Positions 1 to 9,263 of a stretch of DNA of 64,000 nt are shown here, piece by piece. How positions within the stretch are numbered: the first letter of the stretch is position 1; the number at the start of each line of letters is the position of its first letter. The notes under the pieces were generated by a model. That model worked only from the letters and a program-made list of their open reading frames with translations, ran no database searches and was not told the DNA's origin. A program made the position numbers and the translations under genes. This DNA comes from Rhodopseudomonas sp. BAL398 (GTDB lineage: Bacteria; Pseudomonadota; Alphaproteobacteria; Rhizobiales; Xanthobacteraceae): the NCBI RefSeq assembly GCF_033001325.1, contig NZ_CP133111.1, forward strand, positions 4,728,501 to 4,792,500. Reading direction: 5' to 3'.

Positions 1-372
1 GCCGGAGGCGCCGACCATCTCGCCGACCGCAAACGCCGCGGGTACTACCGGCGCCGAGGGATGCAGCGACGAATCGGCGTGGGTATCGTCAAAATCCAGC
101 GAATGGCCGAGCGCGCCATTCAGCAAGGCCGCCACCGCGGGGGTCCAGCCCTTGGTGTCGCCGAACACGGTGGCGTCGCCGTCGCCGTCGAGCGAAAGAG
201 CCTTCAGCATCGCCAGCAGCGCCGGGGTGGATTCGGCGTCGCGTCGCGCCCGGATCGCGCTGCCGAGAAAATCCAGCGTCAACAGTTTGGCGCGGGAAAC
301 GACGTCGCGGGGAATGTCGTCGAATTTCAGCGCGGCGACGTAGCCGGCCAGGGTTGCGGTCTCGTTGGCCAT
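1..372 (-). CDS. MmgE/PrpD family protein, N-terminal part (cut by window edge)
   Basis: Reading the minus strand from the ATG at 372 gives an open frame of 124 codons that runs off the left edge. It begins MANETATLAGYVAAL and contains GHSLDFDDTHADSSLHPSAP at about residues 90-110, the signature of the MmgE/PrpD (2-methylcitrate dehydratase/immune-responsive gene) family. Members dehydrate or isomerise small tricarboxylates; the exact substrate cannot be told from this fragment. The gene is divergent from the FUSC protein, with about 100 bp between starts. Family assignment is firm, the specific reaction is not. Confidence 0.85.
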   Translation of the reverse strand, partial: MANETATLAGYVAALKFDDIPRDVVSRAKLLTLDFLGSAIRARRDAESTPALLAMLKALSLDGDGDATVFGDTKGWTPAVAALLNGALGHSLDFDDTHADSSLHPSAPVVPAAFAVGEMVGASG

Positions 373-469
373 TTGGGCTCCCTTTTTCGCCACGTTAGGC
401 GCTGGCCGGACGGCGTTCAAGCTGCCATACCAAGCAGATTCGCAGCAGCCGCCGATTTGGTATGATCCT

Positions 470-1588
470 ATGAAACAATTCTGGGCGCGACATCTCGCGC
501 CGCTACGGCCGCGTCGGCCGCAATGGAACTTGGCGCTGCGGGTAACGCTGGCGGCGACGTCGGCGTTGGCGGCGGGGCTGGCGCTGCATCTGCGGCTGCC
601 GCTATGGGCGGTGCTCACGGCGATCATCGTGACGCAAATGAGCGTCGGCGGCTCGCTGAAGGTTGCGGCGGATTATCTGATCGGCACCGTCGGCGGCGCG
701 CTCTATGGCGGCGCGATCTCCATTTTCGTGCCGCATCATGGCGAACTGGCGCTGCTTGGCGTGCTGGTGCTGGCGGTCGCGCCGCTGGCGCTGCTCGCGG
801 CGGTCAAGCCCCGCCTGAACATCGCCACCGTCACGGCGATCATCGTCCTGCTGGTGCCGACCATGACGCCGGTCAATCCGCTGGATTCTGCGGTCGATCG
901 GGTTCTGGAGGTCGGGGTCGGGGCCGTGGTCGGGCTGGTGGTGTCGTTCTTCATTCTGCCATCGCGCGCCCAGGGTCTTGCCATCGCGGCCGCGGCGCGC
1001 GCGCTCGATCTGATGGCGGTGGCGCTTGGCGAATTGCTGGCCGGGTTGACCGGCGGCCACGACACCGATGCGTTGCACCGGCTGCAGGACGGCATCGGCC
1101 AGGCGCTGGTGACCTTGACCGGGATCAGCGCCGAGGCCCAGCGCGAGCGCGCCACCGGCCTGTCGCGGGGGCCGGACCCGGCGCCGCAGCTGCGAAATCT
1201 CCTGCGGTTGCGCCATGATCTGGTGATTGTCGGCCGCGCCGCTGCCAGCCCGCTGCCGCCGGCGCTGCAGGAACGCCTGGGGCCGTCGCTGCAGGGCGTC
1301 CGCGCCGCAGCCACCACCTATCTGTCGGCCAGCGCCGCCGCGCTGCGCGAACAGCAGGGACCGCCGCCTCTAGCGCCGGTCCGCGCCGCGTTGGATGCCT
1401 ATGCGGCCGAGGTCGCGGCAGTGCGGCGGGATGGGCTGGTCCGGCCGATGTCCGGCGAGATGATCGAGCGGTTCTTCGCGCTCGGCTTTGCGCTCGAACA
1501 GCTACATCAGAATTTTCGTGATCTGGAGATGAGGGTGGCCGAGCGCGCCAAGCCCGGCCTGCTTGTCGCCAAGCCTCCAGCGGCCTGA
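470..1588 (+). CDS. FUSC family inner-membrane protein
   Basis: A 372-residue protein starting MKQFWARHLAPLRP. The first 200 residues hold about five to six hydrophobic helices with the FUSC/aromatic-acid-exporter pattern: a basic N-terminus, then alternating Ala/Leu/Val helices and GTVGGALYGG. The C-terminal half is a soluble, Ala/Leu-rich helical region. Such proteins are linked to efflux of fusaric acid or other aromatic acids, but no partner membrane-fusion gene is nearby, so the substrate is unknown. I chose the ATG at 470; an in-frame extension upstream would run into the divergent MmgE/PrpD gene and has no family resemblance. A family G repeat begins 9 bp after the stop. Confidence 0.8.
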   Translation: MKQFWARHLAPLRPRRPQWNLALRVTLAATSALAAGLALHLRLPLWAVLTAIIVTQMSVGGSLKVAADYLIGTVGGALYGGAISIFVPHHGELALLGVLVLAVAPLALLAAVKPRLNIATVTAIIVLLVPTMTPVNPLDSAVDRVLEVGVGAVVGLVVSFFILPSRAQGLAIAAAARALDLMAVALGELLAGLTGGHDTDALHRLQDGIGQALVTLTGISAEAQRERATGLSRGPDPAPQLRNLLRLRHDLVIVGRAAASPLPPALQERLGPSLQGVRAAATTYLSASAAALREQQGPPPLAPVRAALDAYAAEVAAVRRDGLVRPMSGEMIERFFALGFALEQLHQNFRDLEMRVAERAKPGLLVAKPPAA

Positions 1589-1597
1589 TCAGGCGTT

Positions 1598-1701
1598 AGA
1601 GCTATTCCGGTTCTGATAGAATCAGAACCGGAGCTCTAGATTCTTGTTTTGACGCGTTTTCGTCACGCGAACCGGTTTCCACTTCGCTCGAAAACGCGCT
1701 A
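1598..1701. repeat. Family G extragenic repeat, copy 1
   Basis: An 11-bp perfect stem (1607-1617 with 1621-1631, loop AGA) is followed by a spacer and a second part, GACGCGTTTTC ... CGCTCGAAAACGC. The element fills the gap between two convergent genes, and its last bases (CGCTAG) supply the stop codon of the minus-strand gene. A second copy of the right half lies at 12836-12892, and a full copy in reverse orientation at 18571-18671. The strong stem could terminate transcription from both sides. Confidence 0.75.
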
Positions 1702-2202
1702 GCGATTGCGCAGGGCTTCCAGCGCGTTCGCGCTCAGTCGCTCAGGGTCACGCTCGCCCCGCGATGCCTCTTCGAGAATGCTGTTGGTGAGAAAGCTCAG
1801 CACGCTCGACGGCGTTTGCAGCGGCAGTTCCTGCATGCACTGTTCAAGCGCGGCCGACATCGCGGCGATCGTGTCAGGTCCGAACGCCTGCGCGCCTTGC
1901 GGTTCCGGAACGAAGGCGTGCTGCTCGACCGACTGCGGCTCGTTGCCGATGCGGGTGGCTTCGGCCAATACGCTAAGATAGATCAGGCCCGCCTCCGCCA
2001 GCATCGCCTCGTCGGCCTCGCCGGATTTGGCGGCGGCGACGATGCGGCCGGCCAGCCGCTTGCGATTGAGGTCGGTGCCCGACTTGGTGCCCTCGCGTTC
2101 GAGGAAGCGCTCCCAAGCGCTGTCGAACGCCCGCGCCAGAGTGAGTTTGGTGTCGTCGGGTGTACCGATTTCATCGGTCTGGGTGCTGTCATTGTCCACC
2201 AT
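1699..2202 (-). CDS. Conserved hypothetical protein
   Basis: A 167-residue soluble protein starting MVDNDSTQTDEIGTPDD. It is acidic and helical, with no signal peptide, membrane segment or motif that I recognise; the second half (residues 95-165) is rich in Glu/Leu helices. I prefer the ATG at 2202, which has a GGTGG purine stretch upstream. A TTG at 2244 overlapping the upstream TGA stop (TTGA) would add 14 residues and couple translation to the DUF2867 gene, so it remains possible. Codon use matches the neighbours. Function unknown. Confidence 0.6.
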   Translation of the reverse strand: MVDNDSTQTDEIGTPDDTKLTLARAFDSAWERFLEREGTKSGTDLNRKRLAGRIVAAAKSGEADEAMLAEAGLIYLSVLAEATRIGNEPQSVEQHAFVPEPQGAQAFGPDTIAAMSAALEQCMQELPLQTPSSVLSFLTNSILEEASRGERDPERLSANALEALRNR

Positions 2203-2240
2203 CGGCAACCACCAAGTCTGACCGAAGTTCCGTCGTCTGT

Positions 2241-2750
2241 TCAATCCGCCAGTCGCCGCAGCATCGAGCGCACCACCAGCCGGTGGAACGGCATGATGGT
2301 CGCCAGATAGGCCCGGCCAAGCCGATTGTGGGTCAGCACCAGCGTGGAGGTTGTGACGCTGCGGCCGGTCGCGCCGTGGCCGACGTTGACTACCACGCGG
2401 AAATCCAGATGGCTGTCGTTGAACCCGGCGACGATCTGCTCCGACGTTTCGCTCACTACCGGAAAGATCCCGATGCGGTCGCCGGCGGCCGATTTGCCGG
2501 GCGCCGGGGTCTTCAATCCGAACGGTGCAACAATGAGGTTGCGCAGCGCCATCAGCGCGTCGATCCAGCGCGGCCCGTGCTCGATCATCCGGATCGCGGC
2601 GTGGCGGGCATCGAGTGTCGGATCATGGATCTCGACCCGAAAGGCGTCGATGAATTGCGCGCCGGGCAACAACGCATCGGCATCGACATCCGGCTCGACC
2701 GCATCGATCTGCATCCGTCGTTCTCGCTGCGCGCGGGCGTCGGCCATCAC
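2241..2750 (-). CDS. DUF2867 domain-containing protein
   Basis: A 169-residue protein carrying a DUF2867 domain. Recognisable are the FRVEIHDPTLDAR segment near the N-terminus and GRAYLATIMPFHRLVVRSML near the C-terminus, the conserved end of this family. Members are small soluble proteins of unknown role, often found alone or fused to Rossmann-fold NAD(P)-binding domains. The next minus-strand gene follows at once, so the two are probably co-transcribed. Two adjacent ATG codons (2750 and 2747) make the start ambiguous by one residue. Confidence 0.75.
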   Translation of the reverse strand: MMADARAQRERRMQIDAVEPDVDADALLPGAQFIDAFRVEIHDPTLDARHAAIRMIEHGPRWIDALMALRNLIVAPFGLKTPAPGKSAAGDRIGIFPVVSETSEQIVAGFNDSHLDFRVVVNVGHGATGRSVTTSTLVLTHNRLGRAYLATIMPFHRLVVRSMLRRLAD

Positions 2751-2793
2751 CCTAATGCGGGAGCGGCGCCCCGCGAAGTGGGCGGCCCCGGCG

Positions 2794-3255
2794 CTAGATC
2801 TTGACCACCATCACATAGATCGCGGCAACCAGCGGCACCGTGGCGATCACGCCCCAGATAATCCAGAGGCGGGCGTCGCGGCGGTAGCCCTCCGGAATCT
2901 CGCCGCCCTGCGCGAAGGAGCGCGCCACGCGCGCTTGCCTGATCTGCAGCGGCACCAGAATCCCGAGCCAGATCACCCCCGAGACGGCGAACAGGATCTG
3001 TCCGGCGACAAGCCAGGGCGAGGTGAACAGCGGCAGATCCTTGAGGATCGCGGCGCCATAGCCGCCGATCATGATCAGCACGATGCCGGCCAGGGTGAAG
3101 ATGAAGTCCGCGACCGTCACGCCGCGCTGCGCATGGGCGATCACGCGCGGATCGCCGGTCATATCGGAAAACACCTTCCAGAACGCGGTGATCGTCACAT
3201 TGCCGACCAGAATAACCACGCCGACCACGTGGAGCACCTTGAACACGTCGTACAT
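2794..3255 (-). CDS. DUF2269 family small membrane protein
   Basis: A 153-residue integral membrane protein starting MYDVFKVLHVVGVVI. It has four hydrophobic helices, at about residues 5-25, 45-68, 80-103 and 130-150. The N-terminal helix with its LHVVG histidine is typical of DUF2269 proteins, distantly like the four-helix heme-containing CopD/YtfJ-type folds. Function is unproven. The start at 3255 was chosen because the upstream in-frame sequence (Arg/Lys/Pro-rich) does not resemble the family. It lies 43 bp upstream of the DUF2867 gene on the same strand, probably one transcript. Confidence 0.75.
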   Translation of the reverse strand: MYDVFKVLHVVGVVILVGNVTITAFWKVFSDMTGDPRVIAHAQRGVTVADFIFTLAGIVLIMIGGYGAAILKDLPLFTSPWLVAGQILFAVSGVIWLGILVPLQIRQARVARSFAQGGEIPEGYRRDARLWIIWGVIATVPLVAAIYVMVVKI

Positions 3256-3714
3256 TCGAACTGATCCACGCCTGCTGCCTGGCCGAGCGCAGGCGGTTGA
3301 GGGAGCATTGCCGGTTTTCGCCAGCGGTTTTGCTCGGGTTTTTCGCCGCAAATGTCAAATGCACGCAGCTGGTGGCCAGGCTTGGACTTTGGTCGCAGTA
3401 GTCGCGCAGGGATCGCATCAAAAAGCGGCGTTCGTTGCAGCCGCGGCGGCGCTCCATCGCCCTGATCGCGGCAATCTGCGCCCGCCACGTTGAGCTGGAA
3501 ATTGTCCGCCGGTCGAGGCTGCGCGCGCCGTGGTCCGGCCCTCAGACACAGTGGGGCGCGATGGTGTTGCCCGTGGCTCTGTCGCGGTGCCTCTCTCGCG
3601 GTGAAACAGTGTGTGATTTTGCGCGCCAACAATTTTCCCGAATCATTATTATTTTGCAGTGCAGCAACTATATCGGGCTGACTGGGTTGCCTTACACTTG
3701 GACGAGGAGCCGCC
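3256..3714. other. Intergenic region without a gene
   Basis: This 459-bp stretch separates the divergent DUF2269 and esterase genes. I see no frame with family resemblance and no strong hairpin. The last 120 bases are clearly AT-richer than the surroundings (around 3605-3675) and probably hold the esterase promoter, but I cannot place a convincing -35/-10 pair. Confidence 0.4.
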
Positions 3715-4917
3715 GTGTCATTGAGCCGCAACATCGATTTTCTCAACCGCTTACGAAAAATGAACGGAATCAGTGCGCTGGATCCGTCGCTGTGGGGTGG
3801 CAAGCCATCCGGCGCGGGCAGCAGACTGGTCGAAACCGCGGAGTTCGGGCCAAATCCTGGGGATCTGCGGATGTTCACCTTCGCCCCCGAGGGCGTTACG
3901 GGAAAGATGCCGCTGGTGGTGGTGTTGCACGGCTGTGGCCAGAACGCCGCCGGCTACGAGATTGGCGCCGGCTGGTCGACGCTGGCGCGGCGTTTTGGTT
4001 TCGCCCTGCTGATGCCGGAGCAGAAATCCGCGAACAATTCGAATGGCTGCTTCAACTGGTTTGTGCCCGAGGATACGACGCGCGGTAGCGGCGAGGCGGC
4101 GTCGATCCGGCAGATGATCGATCACGTCGCCGGCACGCATCAGATCGACCGCGATCAGATCTTTGTCACCGGCCTATCGGCTGGCGGCGCGATGACGGCG
4201 GTGATGCTGGCGACCTATCCGGAGGTGTTTGCCGGCGGCGCCATCATCGCCGGCTTGCCGTTCGGCATCGCCAGCAATGTCCAACAGGCGTTGAGCGGCA
4301 TGATGCGCTCGCCGGCGCACTCTGCGCGCGAACTCGGCGATCTGGTGCGCAATGCCTCCGCGCATAAGGGGCCATGGCCGCGGCTGTCGGTGTGGCATGG
4401 CAGCGCCGATCGCACCGTCAATCCGTCCAACGCCGACGAAATCGTCAAGCAATGGCTCGACCTACATCAATTGCCGGCCGCGCCAATGTCGGAAGGCATC
4501 GTCGACGGCTATCCGCGGCAGGTCTGGTGGAATGCTGATGGCGAGACGGTGATCGAATCCTATTCCATCACCAGCATGCCGCATGGCACGCCGCTTGGGC
4601 TCGCCGCGAATGACGAACGTTACGGTGTCGAAGGCGCGTTCCTGCTCGAGGTCGGGATTTCGTCATCCTACCATATCGCCAGCTTCTTCGGTCTCACCGA
4701 GCGAATTCCGCAGACCATAATTCCGCAGACCAAGGCGGTGGCGATGCCCGACCTGGTGGCGCCGAAGCCGGAGCGGGTCGAGGAGATCGCACAGGCGTAC
4801 AAGGTGCGCGCCAAGGGCGATCGCCGCGCCGATCAGCGCGATCCGCCGGGGCGGCGCGCGCTCGATATCAACGGCGTGATCACTCGGGCGCTGACTGCTG
4901 CGGGTCTGATGAAGTAA
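3715..4917 (+). CDS. PHB depolymerase family esterase
   Basis: A 400-residue alpha/beta hydrolase of the Esterase_PHB family. The oxyanion motif LHGCGQ is at 71-76, the nucleophile motif GLSAGG at 153-158 (Ser155), an Asp in WHGSADRTVNP at 227-237 (Asp232) and a His in MPHGTPLG (His290), which together make a complete Ser-Asp-His triad. Family members hydrolyse PHB, feruloyl or acetyl esters. No obvious signal peptide is present, so an intracellular or non-classically exported role fits better than a secreted depolymerase. The start is GTG with a GAGGAG ribosome-binding site 6 bases upstream. Substrate cannot be told from sequence. Confidence 0.85.
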   Translation: MSLSRNIDFLNRLRKMNGISALDPSLWGGKPSGAGSRLVETAEFGPNPGDLRMFTFAPEGVTGKMPLVVVLHGCGQNAAGYEIGAGWSTLARRFGFALLMPEQKSANNSNGCFNWFVPEDTTRGSGEAASIRQMIDHVAGTHQIDRDQIFVTGLSAGGAMTAVMLATYPEVFAGGAIIAGLPFGIASNVQQALSGMMRSPAHSARELGDLVRNASAHKGPWPRLSVWHGSADRTVNPSNADEIVKQWLDLHQLPAAPMSEGIVDGYPRQVWWNADGETVIESYSITSMPHGTPLGLAANDERYGVEGAFLLEVGISSSYHIASFFGLTERIPQTIIPQTKAVAMPDLVAPKPERVEEIAQAYKVRAKGDRRADQRDPPGRRALDINGVITRALTAAGLMK

Positions 4918-5050
4918 CGATCGGTCTCGGCAGTAGCGGAGGTCGCGCCATTTGCGCAGGTCGCCGCGGATGCTAGGCTCCACGGCACTGCGCATGGGCC
5001 GCAGCCTAACCGATCGTTGTTCAATGTTGGATCTGGATCCCGAGAGAGCG

Positions 5051-7522
5051 ATGGCCGGTGATTTTCTCACCGGCGGCGGAGAGATGGGCGCGTTGACGCG
5101 CGCTTATGACTGGTCATCGAACCCGATCGGTCCGCCACAGCGCTGGCCGCAGAGCCTGCGCACTGCCTTGCGGTTATTGCTGAACAGCAACCACCCGATG
5201 TTCATCTGGTGGGGACCGGATCTCATCCAGTTCTACAACGACGCCTATCGCCAGACGATGGGGCCGGAGCGCCACCCTGGCGCGCTGGGCCAGCGTGGCC
5301 GCGACTGCTGGGCGGAAATCTGGGACGTGATCGGGCCGCAGATCGAGCAGGTGATGAGCGGCGGCGGCGCCACCTGGAACGAGGATCAACTGGTCCCGGT
5401 GACGCGTCATGGCCGGCTCGAGCAAGTGTACTGGACCTATGGCTACAGCCCGATCGATCAGGACGATTCGGTCGGCGGTGTGCTGGTGGTCTGTCGCGAC
5501 GTGACCAAGGAGCATCTGGCGGCGACGGCGCTACGCGAACGCGAGGCCGAGCTGACGCGGGTGCAGCAGATTGGCCGGATCGGCGGGCTCGAGGTCGACC
5601 TGCGCGACGGCTTCCGCAACCGGCGCTCGCCGGAATATCTGTTGCTGCACGGCCTGCCGCCGGAGGCGGCCGAGGAAACCCATGAGGACTGGGTGCGGCG
5701 GATCCATCCCGACGATCGCGCGGCGGCGGAGCACCAGTTCCGCGAGGCGGTCGACGGCGACGTCCGCGAATATCACGCGCAATACCGGATCATTCGCCCG
5801 AGCGATGGCCAGACCCGCTGGATCTCGGTCCGCTCGATCATCGAGCGCGACGATCAAGGCCGCGCGATCCGGCTGGTCGGCGCCCACACCGACGTCACCG
5901 AACAGGTGGTCGCCGAACAGGCGCTGCGGCAAAGCGAGGAGGCCTACCGCGAACTCGCCGATCAGCTGGTACAATTGAATGCCACGCTGGCGCAGCGGGT
6001 GCAGGAAAAGACCCGCGAGCGCGACCGGATCTGGGACGTGTCGCAGGACCTGCTGCTCGTCGCCGACCGCAATGGCGTGTGGCGCACGGTCAATCCGGCG
6101 TGGACGAAGACCTTCGGCTGGAGCGAGGCGGAATTGCTGAACCGCACCTCCGATTGGCTGGACCATCCCGACGACGCCGCATTGACGCGCGGGCAATCGA
6201 AGGCGCTCAGGAGCGGCGAAATCAGCGTCAAATTCGAAAGCCGGTTTCGCCACAAGGACGGGTCCTATCGCTGGCTCTCCTGGGTAGCGGTGTCCGACGC
6301 CAACGCCATCTATGCGGTGGCCCGCGACATCACCGCCGAGAAGGCCGCCGCGGAGCGGCTGAAATCGGCGGAGGAGGCGCTGCGCCAGTCGCAGAAGATG
6401 GAGGCGGTCGGTCAGCTGACCGGCGGCATCGCCCACGACTTCAACAATCTGCTGACCGGCATCGTCGGCTCGCTCGACCTGATGCAGGTCCGGCTCGATC
6501 AGGGCCGCGTCGAAAACATCCCACGCTATATCAGCGCGGCGATGACCTCGGCCAATCGCGCCACGGCGCTGACCCACCGCCTGCTGGCCTTCGCGCGGCG
6601 CCAGCCGCTGATCCCCAAACCGGTCGACGTCAATCAGCTGGTGGTGTCGCTGGAGGATCTGCTGCGCCGGACCATCGGCGAGGCCATCGACCTTCACATC
6701 GTCGCCGCGGCCAATCTGTGGCTGACGCTGTGCGATCCGAACCAGCTCGAAAGCGCGGTGCTCAATCTGGTGATCAATGCCCGCGACGCCATGCCGGAGG
6801 GCGGCAGGATCACGATCACGACGCGCAATGTCCGGTTCACGTCGGTCAACGCCGATGCGCCGGCGCTGCGGCCAGGCGATTACGTCTGCGTCGCGGTCGC
6901 CGACAGCGGCGCCGGGATGAGCGCCGAGGTTGTGGCGCGGGCTTTCGATCCGTTCTTCACCACCAAGCCGCTTGGCCAGGGCACCGGGCTCGGTCTGTCG
7001 ATGATTTATGGCTTCGCGCAGCAATCCAACGGCCACGCCGAGATCGACAGCAAGCCGGGGCACGGAACCGAAGTGAGGCTCTATCTGCCGCGCCAGCTCG
7101 GCGCCATCGCCGCAGCCGTCGAGCGCATGCCGGCTGTCGCTGCGTCGGCTCCGTCAACCGGAGGAACCATATTGGTGGTCGAGGACGAGGCGGTGGTCCG
7201 CGGCATCGTCGTTGAATTGCTGCGGGACCGGGGCTACCGCGTATTGGAAGCGTGCGACGGGCCTTCGGGACTTGCGTCCCTGCGGCACGGCGAGCGGATC
7301 GATCTGCTGCTGACAGACATCGGACTGCCGGGCATCAACGGTCGCCAGCTAGCCGACCAGGCGCTTGAACTCCGTCCCGCGCTGAAGGTTCTGTTCATGA
7401 CTGGCTATGCCGAAAGCGCGGCGATCGCCAAGGGCTTCCTGCAGCCCGGCATGGACATGATTACCAAGCCGTTCGATCTGGAGGAGCTGGCGCGGCGCGT
7501 TCGCGACATGGTCGCGACGTAG
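5051..7522 (+). CDS. Hybrid sensor histidine kinase with PAS domains and receiver
   Basis: About 823 residues, no membrane segment, so a cytoplasmic sensor. Order: an N-terminal PAS-like domain starting FLTGGGEMGAL and containing HPMFIWWG (residues 1-150), a second PAS with PAC (about 165-300), a third PAS (about 330-435), then HisKA with the phospho-acceptor in GGIAHDFNN (His462), an HATPase with DSGAGM and GTGLGLSM, and a C-terminal receiver with LLTDIGLPG (Asp756). I chose ATG 5051 because of the GAGAGAG stretch just before it; ATG 5024 would add nine residues. No partner regulator is adjacent. The signal is unknown. Confidence 0.85.
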   Translation: MAGDFLTGGGEMGALTRAYDWSSNPIGPPQRWPQSLRTALRLLLNSNHPMFIWWGPDLIQFYNDAYRQTMGPERHPGALGQRGRDCWAEIWDVIGPQIEQVMSGGGATWNEDQLVPVTRHGRLEQVYWTYGYSPIDQDDSVGGVLVVCRDVTKEHLAATALREREAELTRVQQIGRIGGLEVDLRDGFRNRRSPEYLLLHGLPPEAAEETHEDWVRRIHPDDRAAAEHQFREAVDGDVREYHAQYRIIRPSDGQTRWISVRSIIERDDQGRAIRLVGAHTDVTEQVVAEQALRQSEEAYRELADQLVQLNATLAQRVQEKTRERDRIWDVSQDLLLVADRNGVWRTVNPAWTKTFGWSEAELLNRTSDWLDHPDDAALTRGQSKALRSGEISVKFESRFRHKDGSYRWLSWVAVSDANAIYAVARDITAEKAAAERLKSAEEALRQSQKMEAVGQLTGGIAHDFNNLLTGIVGSLDLMQVRLDQGRVENIPRYISAAMTSANRATALTHRLLAFARRQPLIPKPVDVNQLVVSLEDLLRRTIGEAIDLHIVAAANLWLTLCDPNQLESAVLNLVINARDAMPEGGRITITTRNVRFTSVNADAPALRPGDYVCVAVADSGAGMSAEVVARAFDPFFTTKPLGQGTGLGLSMIYGFAQQSNGHAEIDSKPGHGTEVRLYLPRQLGAIAAAVERMPAVAASAPSTGGTILVVEDEAVVRGIVVELLRDRGYRVLEACDGPSGLASLRHGERIDLLLTDIGLPGINGRQLADQALELRPALKVLFMTGYAESAAIAKGFLQPGMDMITKPFDLEELARRVRDMVAT

Positions 7523-7636
7523 CAGCGCGCGGCGCGACGGGTTAAGAAAATATTCGTGGCTTCGCCACGCGGGCGGTGGAACTCCCCGGGGGGCGGCGAC
7601 TTGTCATGCACATTCCACGACCCCCCGGAGTTCAAA

Positions 7637-8056
7637 ATGATTCGCCGCCTTATCGCGACCACCGCCGTTGTCCTCACGATGACAGCTCCTGCCATCGTTC
7701 ATGCCCAAGGCGTTCCCGGCGGCATTGAACGTGGCGCCCACGAAGGCGGCAAGGCCGCCGGCCCAGTCGGCGCGATTGTCGGCGGCACCATCGGTGGCGT
7801 TGTCGGCGGCGTTGCGGGCATCCTGGGCGTCGATGAGCGTCCGCGCTTTCGCACCTATGTGGTCGAGCAGAAGCGCCCCTCGTATCGGTACGAGCAGGAA
7901 GTGCGCGTCGGTACCGTTCTGCCGGAGAGCGGCTTGAGCTATTACGAAGTGCCGGAACAATACGGCCATGCTCACGAATATCGTTACACCGTCGTCAATG
8001 GCCGCACCGTTCTGGTCGAGCCGCGGACCCGGCGGATCGTCGAGATCGTCGAGTAA
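7637..8056 (+). CDS. Exported DUF1236 domain protein
   Basis: A 139-residue protein with an N-terminal signal peptide (MIRRLIATTAVVLTM, cleavage probably after AIVHA). A Gly-rich segment resembling a glycine-zipper (residues 35-63) comes next, and a C-terminal DUF1236 domain that ends in YTVVNGRTVLVEPRTRRIV. The domain is common in Bradyrhizobiaceae envelope proteins of unknown function. The start at 7637 has CCGGAG six bases upstream and begins the signal peptide; a longer frame upstream is not family-like. A hairpin follows the gene at 8092-8122. Confidence 0.8.
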   Translation: MIRRLIATTAVVLTMTAPAIVHAQGVPGGIERGAHEGGKAAGPVGAIVGGTIGGVVGGVAGILGVDERPRFRTYVVEQKRPSYRYEQEVRVGTVLPESGLSYYEVPEQYGHAHEYRYTVVNGRTVLVEPRTRRIVEIVE

Positions 8057-8091
8057 GCGGATTTCGTATCACTCGTAGTTGTACCTAGCGT

Positions 8092-8122
8092 ACGGGGGCC
8101 GTCCAAGCTGGGCGGCCCCCGT
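8092..8122 (+). terminator. Strong hairpin downstream of the DUF1236 gene
   Basis: A perfect 10-bp stem, ACGGGGGCCG with CGGCCCCCGT, with an 11-base loop, starts 36 bp after the stop codon. There is no T-tract, so it is either a terminator of the high-GC kind or an mRNA-stabilising 3' hairpin. Confidence 0.55.
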
Positions 8123-8186
8123 ATTCGACGCAAGTCGAAATGAAGATCACGACGGAACTAAACGCCCAAACCGTGGTTAATCCGAT

Positions 8187-8435
8187 ATGACCCAACCCGA
8201 TATCTGGTACGTGGCCTATGGCCCGGATACGACTGTGAAGTCCGATGACAGGGCTTCGGGTGTCGTGCGCTCGACCAAGACGTTCAAGTCCGAAGCGGAG
8301 GCCAAGGCTTTCGCCATGGAGATCGTCGCCAAGGGCTGGTCGGCCAATGCCGGCACGCTCAATCCATATCAGCCAAAGCGGATGGTGCCCTCCTCGCAAA
8401 TCGAGAAATGGGCCAGCCTCTCGACGCACGCGTGA
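8187..8435 (+). CDS. Small conserved hypothetical protein
   Basis: An 82-residue soluble protein starting MTQPDIWYVAYGPD. It looks like a compact alpha/beta domain: a strand (IWYVAYG), then a Glu/Ala-rich helix (EAEAKAFAMEIVAKGWSA), then a Pro-rich tail ending in a helix. It resembles short DUF-type proteins common in the Bradyrhizobiaceae, but I cannot name a family. There is no clear ribosome-binding site. It stands alone between the DUF1236 gene and a convergent MBL-fold gene. Codon use fits the genome, which is the main reason to keep it. Confidence 0.55.
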   Translation: MTQPDIWYVAYGPDTTVKSDDRASGVVRSTKTFKSEAEAKAFAMEIVAKGWSANAGTLNPYQPKRMVPSSQIEKWASLSTHA

Positions 8436-8513
8436 TCCGACCTCGATCTGATCGAGTGCAGGCTTAGCTGGCGGGCTGCTGCGCCGATGTCCAGCGCAGC
8501 AAGCGTTGTGCCG

Positions 8514-9194
8514 TCACATCTCTCCGGTCAGAAACGGATTGGTCATGCGCTCCTGGCCGATGCTCGATCCCGGACCATGCCCGCAGATGAAGCCGACGTC
8601 GTCGCCGAGCGGCAATAGTTTCTTGGTGATCGATTCGATAAGCGTGGCGTGATTGCCGCCGGGCAGGTCGGTGCGTCCCACCGAACCGGCGAATACGACG
8701 TCGCCCACCATTGCAAAGCGCATCGCGTCGTTGAAGAACACGACGCTGCCCGGCGAATGACCGGGGCAATGCAAAATCGCAAAACTCAACTCGCCGATCT
8801 TGACGCTGTCGCCATCGGCGAGCCAGCGGTCCGGCGCGAAGTCGCGCACGCCGGTCATGCCGAAGCTGCGTCCGCTGTTGACGACATTGTCGAGCAGGAA
8901 TTTGTCGTCGATGTGCGGCCCCTCGATCGGCACCTTCAGCGCGTCGCGCAGTTCGGCGGCGCCGCCGACGTGATCGATATGGCCATGGGTGAGCCAGATC
9001 TGCTCGACGCTCACCCCCGCCTGCTTGATCGCAGCGAGGATCTCCGGGACGTCACCGCCAGGATCGACTACCACGGCCTTTTTGGTCGTCTCGCACCACA
9101 ACAGCGTGCAGTTTTGCTGGAATGGCGTGACCGGAATGATGGCCGCTCCGGCTTTCGCCGCGCTGTGGCCGGGGCCGTCGGTTTGCTCTGTCAT
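8514..9194 (-). CDS. MBL fold metallo-hydrolase (glyoxalase II-like)
   Basis: A 226-residue enzyme of the metallo-beta-lactamase superfamily. Metal ligands are visible: THGHIDHVGG (about 70-80), CPGHSPGS (about 143-150), the Asp of MVGDVVFAGSVGRTD and the C-terminal GHGPGSSIGQE histidine. This is the YcbL/GloB-like subgroup, which hydrolyses S-lactoylglutathione or related thioesters using two metal ions. It lacks the C-terminal HAGH domain that the other GloB-like protein of this window (53481) carries. Cytoplasmic, monocistronic. Exact substrate not determinable. Confidence 0.8.
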   Translation of the reverse strand: MTEQTDGPGHSAAKAGAAIIPVTPFQQNCTLLWCETTKKAVVVDPGGDVPEILAAIKQAGVSVEQIWLTHGHIDHVGGAAELRDALKVPIEGPHIDDKFLLDNVVNSGRSFGMTGVRDFAPDRWLADGDSVKIGELSFAILHCPGHSPGSVVFFNDAMRFAMVGDVVFAGSVGRTDLPGGNHATLIESITKKLLPLGDDVGFICGHGPGSSIGQERMTNPFLTGEM

Positions 9195-9263
9195 GCCAGT
9201 ACAATGCCGATTTTTTCCTGCTCGCCAAGCCCAAAAAACCGCGCCGCAAGGCGATCGGCGGCC

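Noticed and set aside
7577-7600. EcfG-type promoter (GGAAC) upstream of the DUF1236 gene
   Set aside because: The GGAAC is present, but no CGTT at the needed distance; only a TTGTC-like sequence follows.
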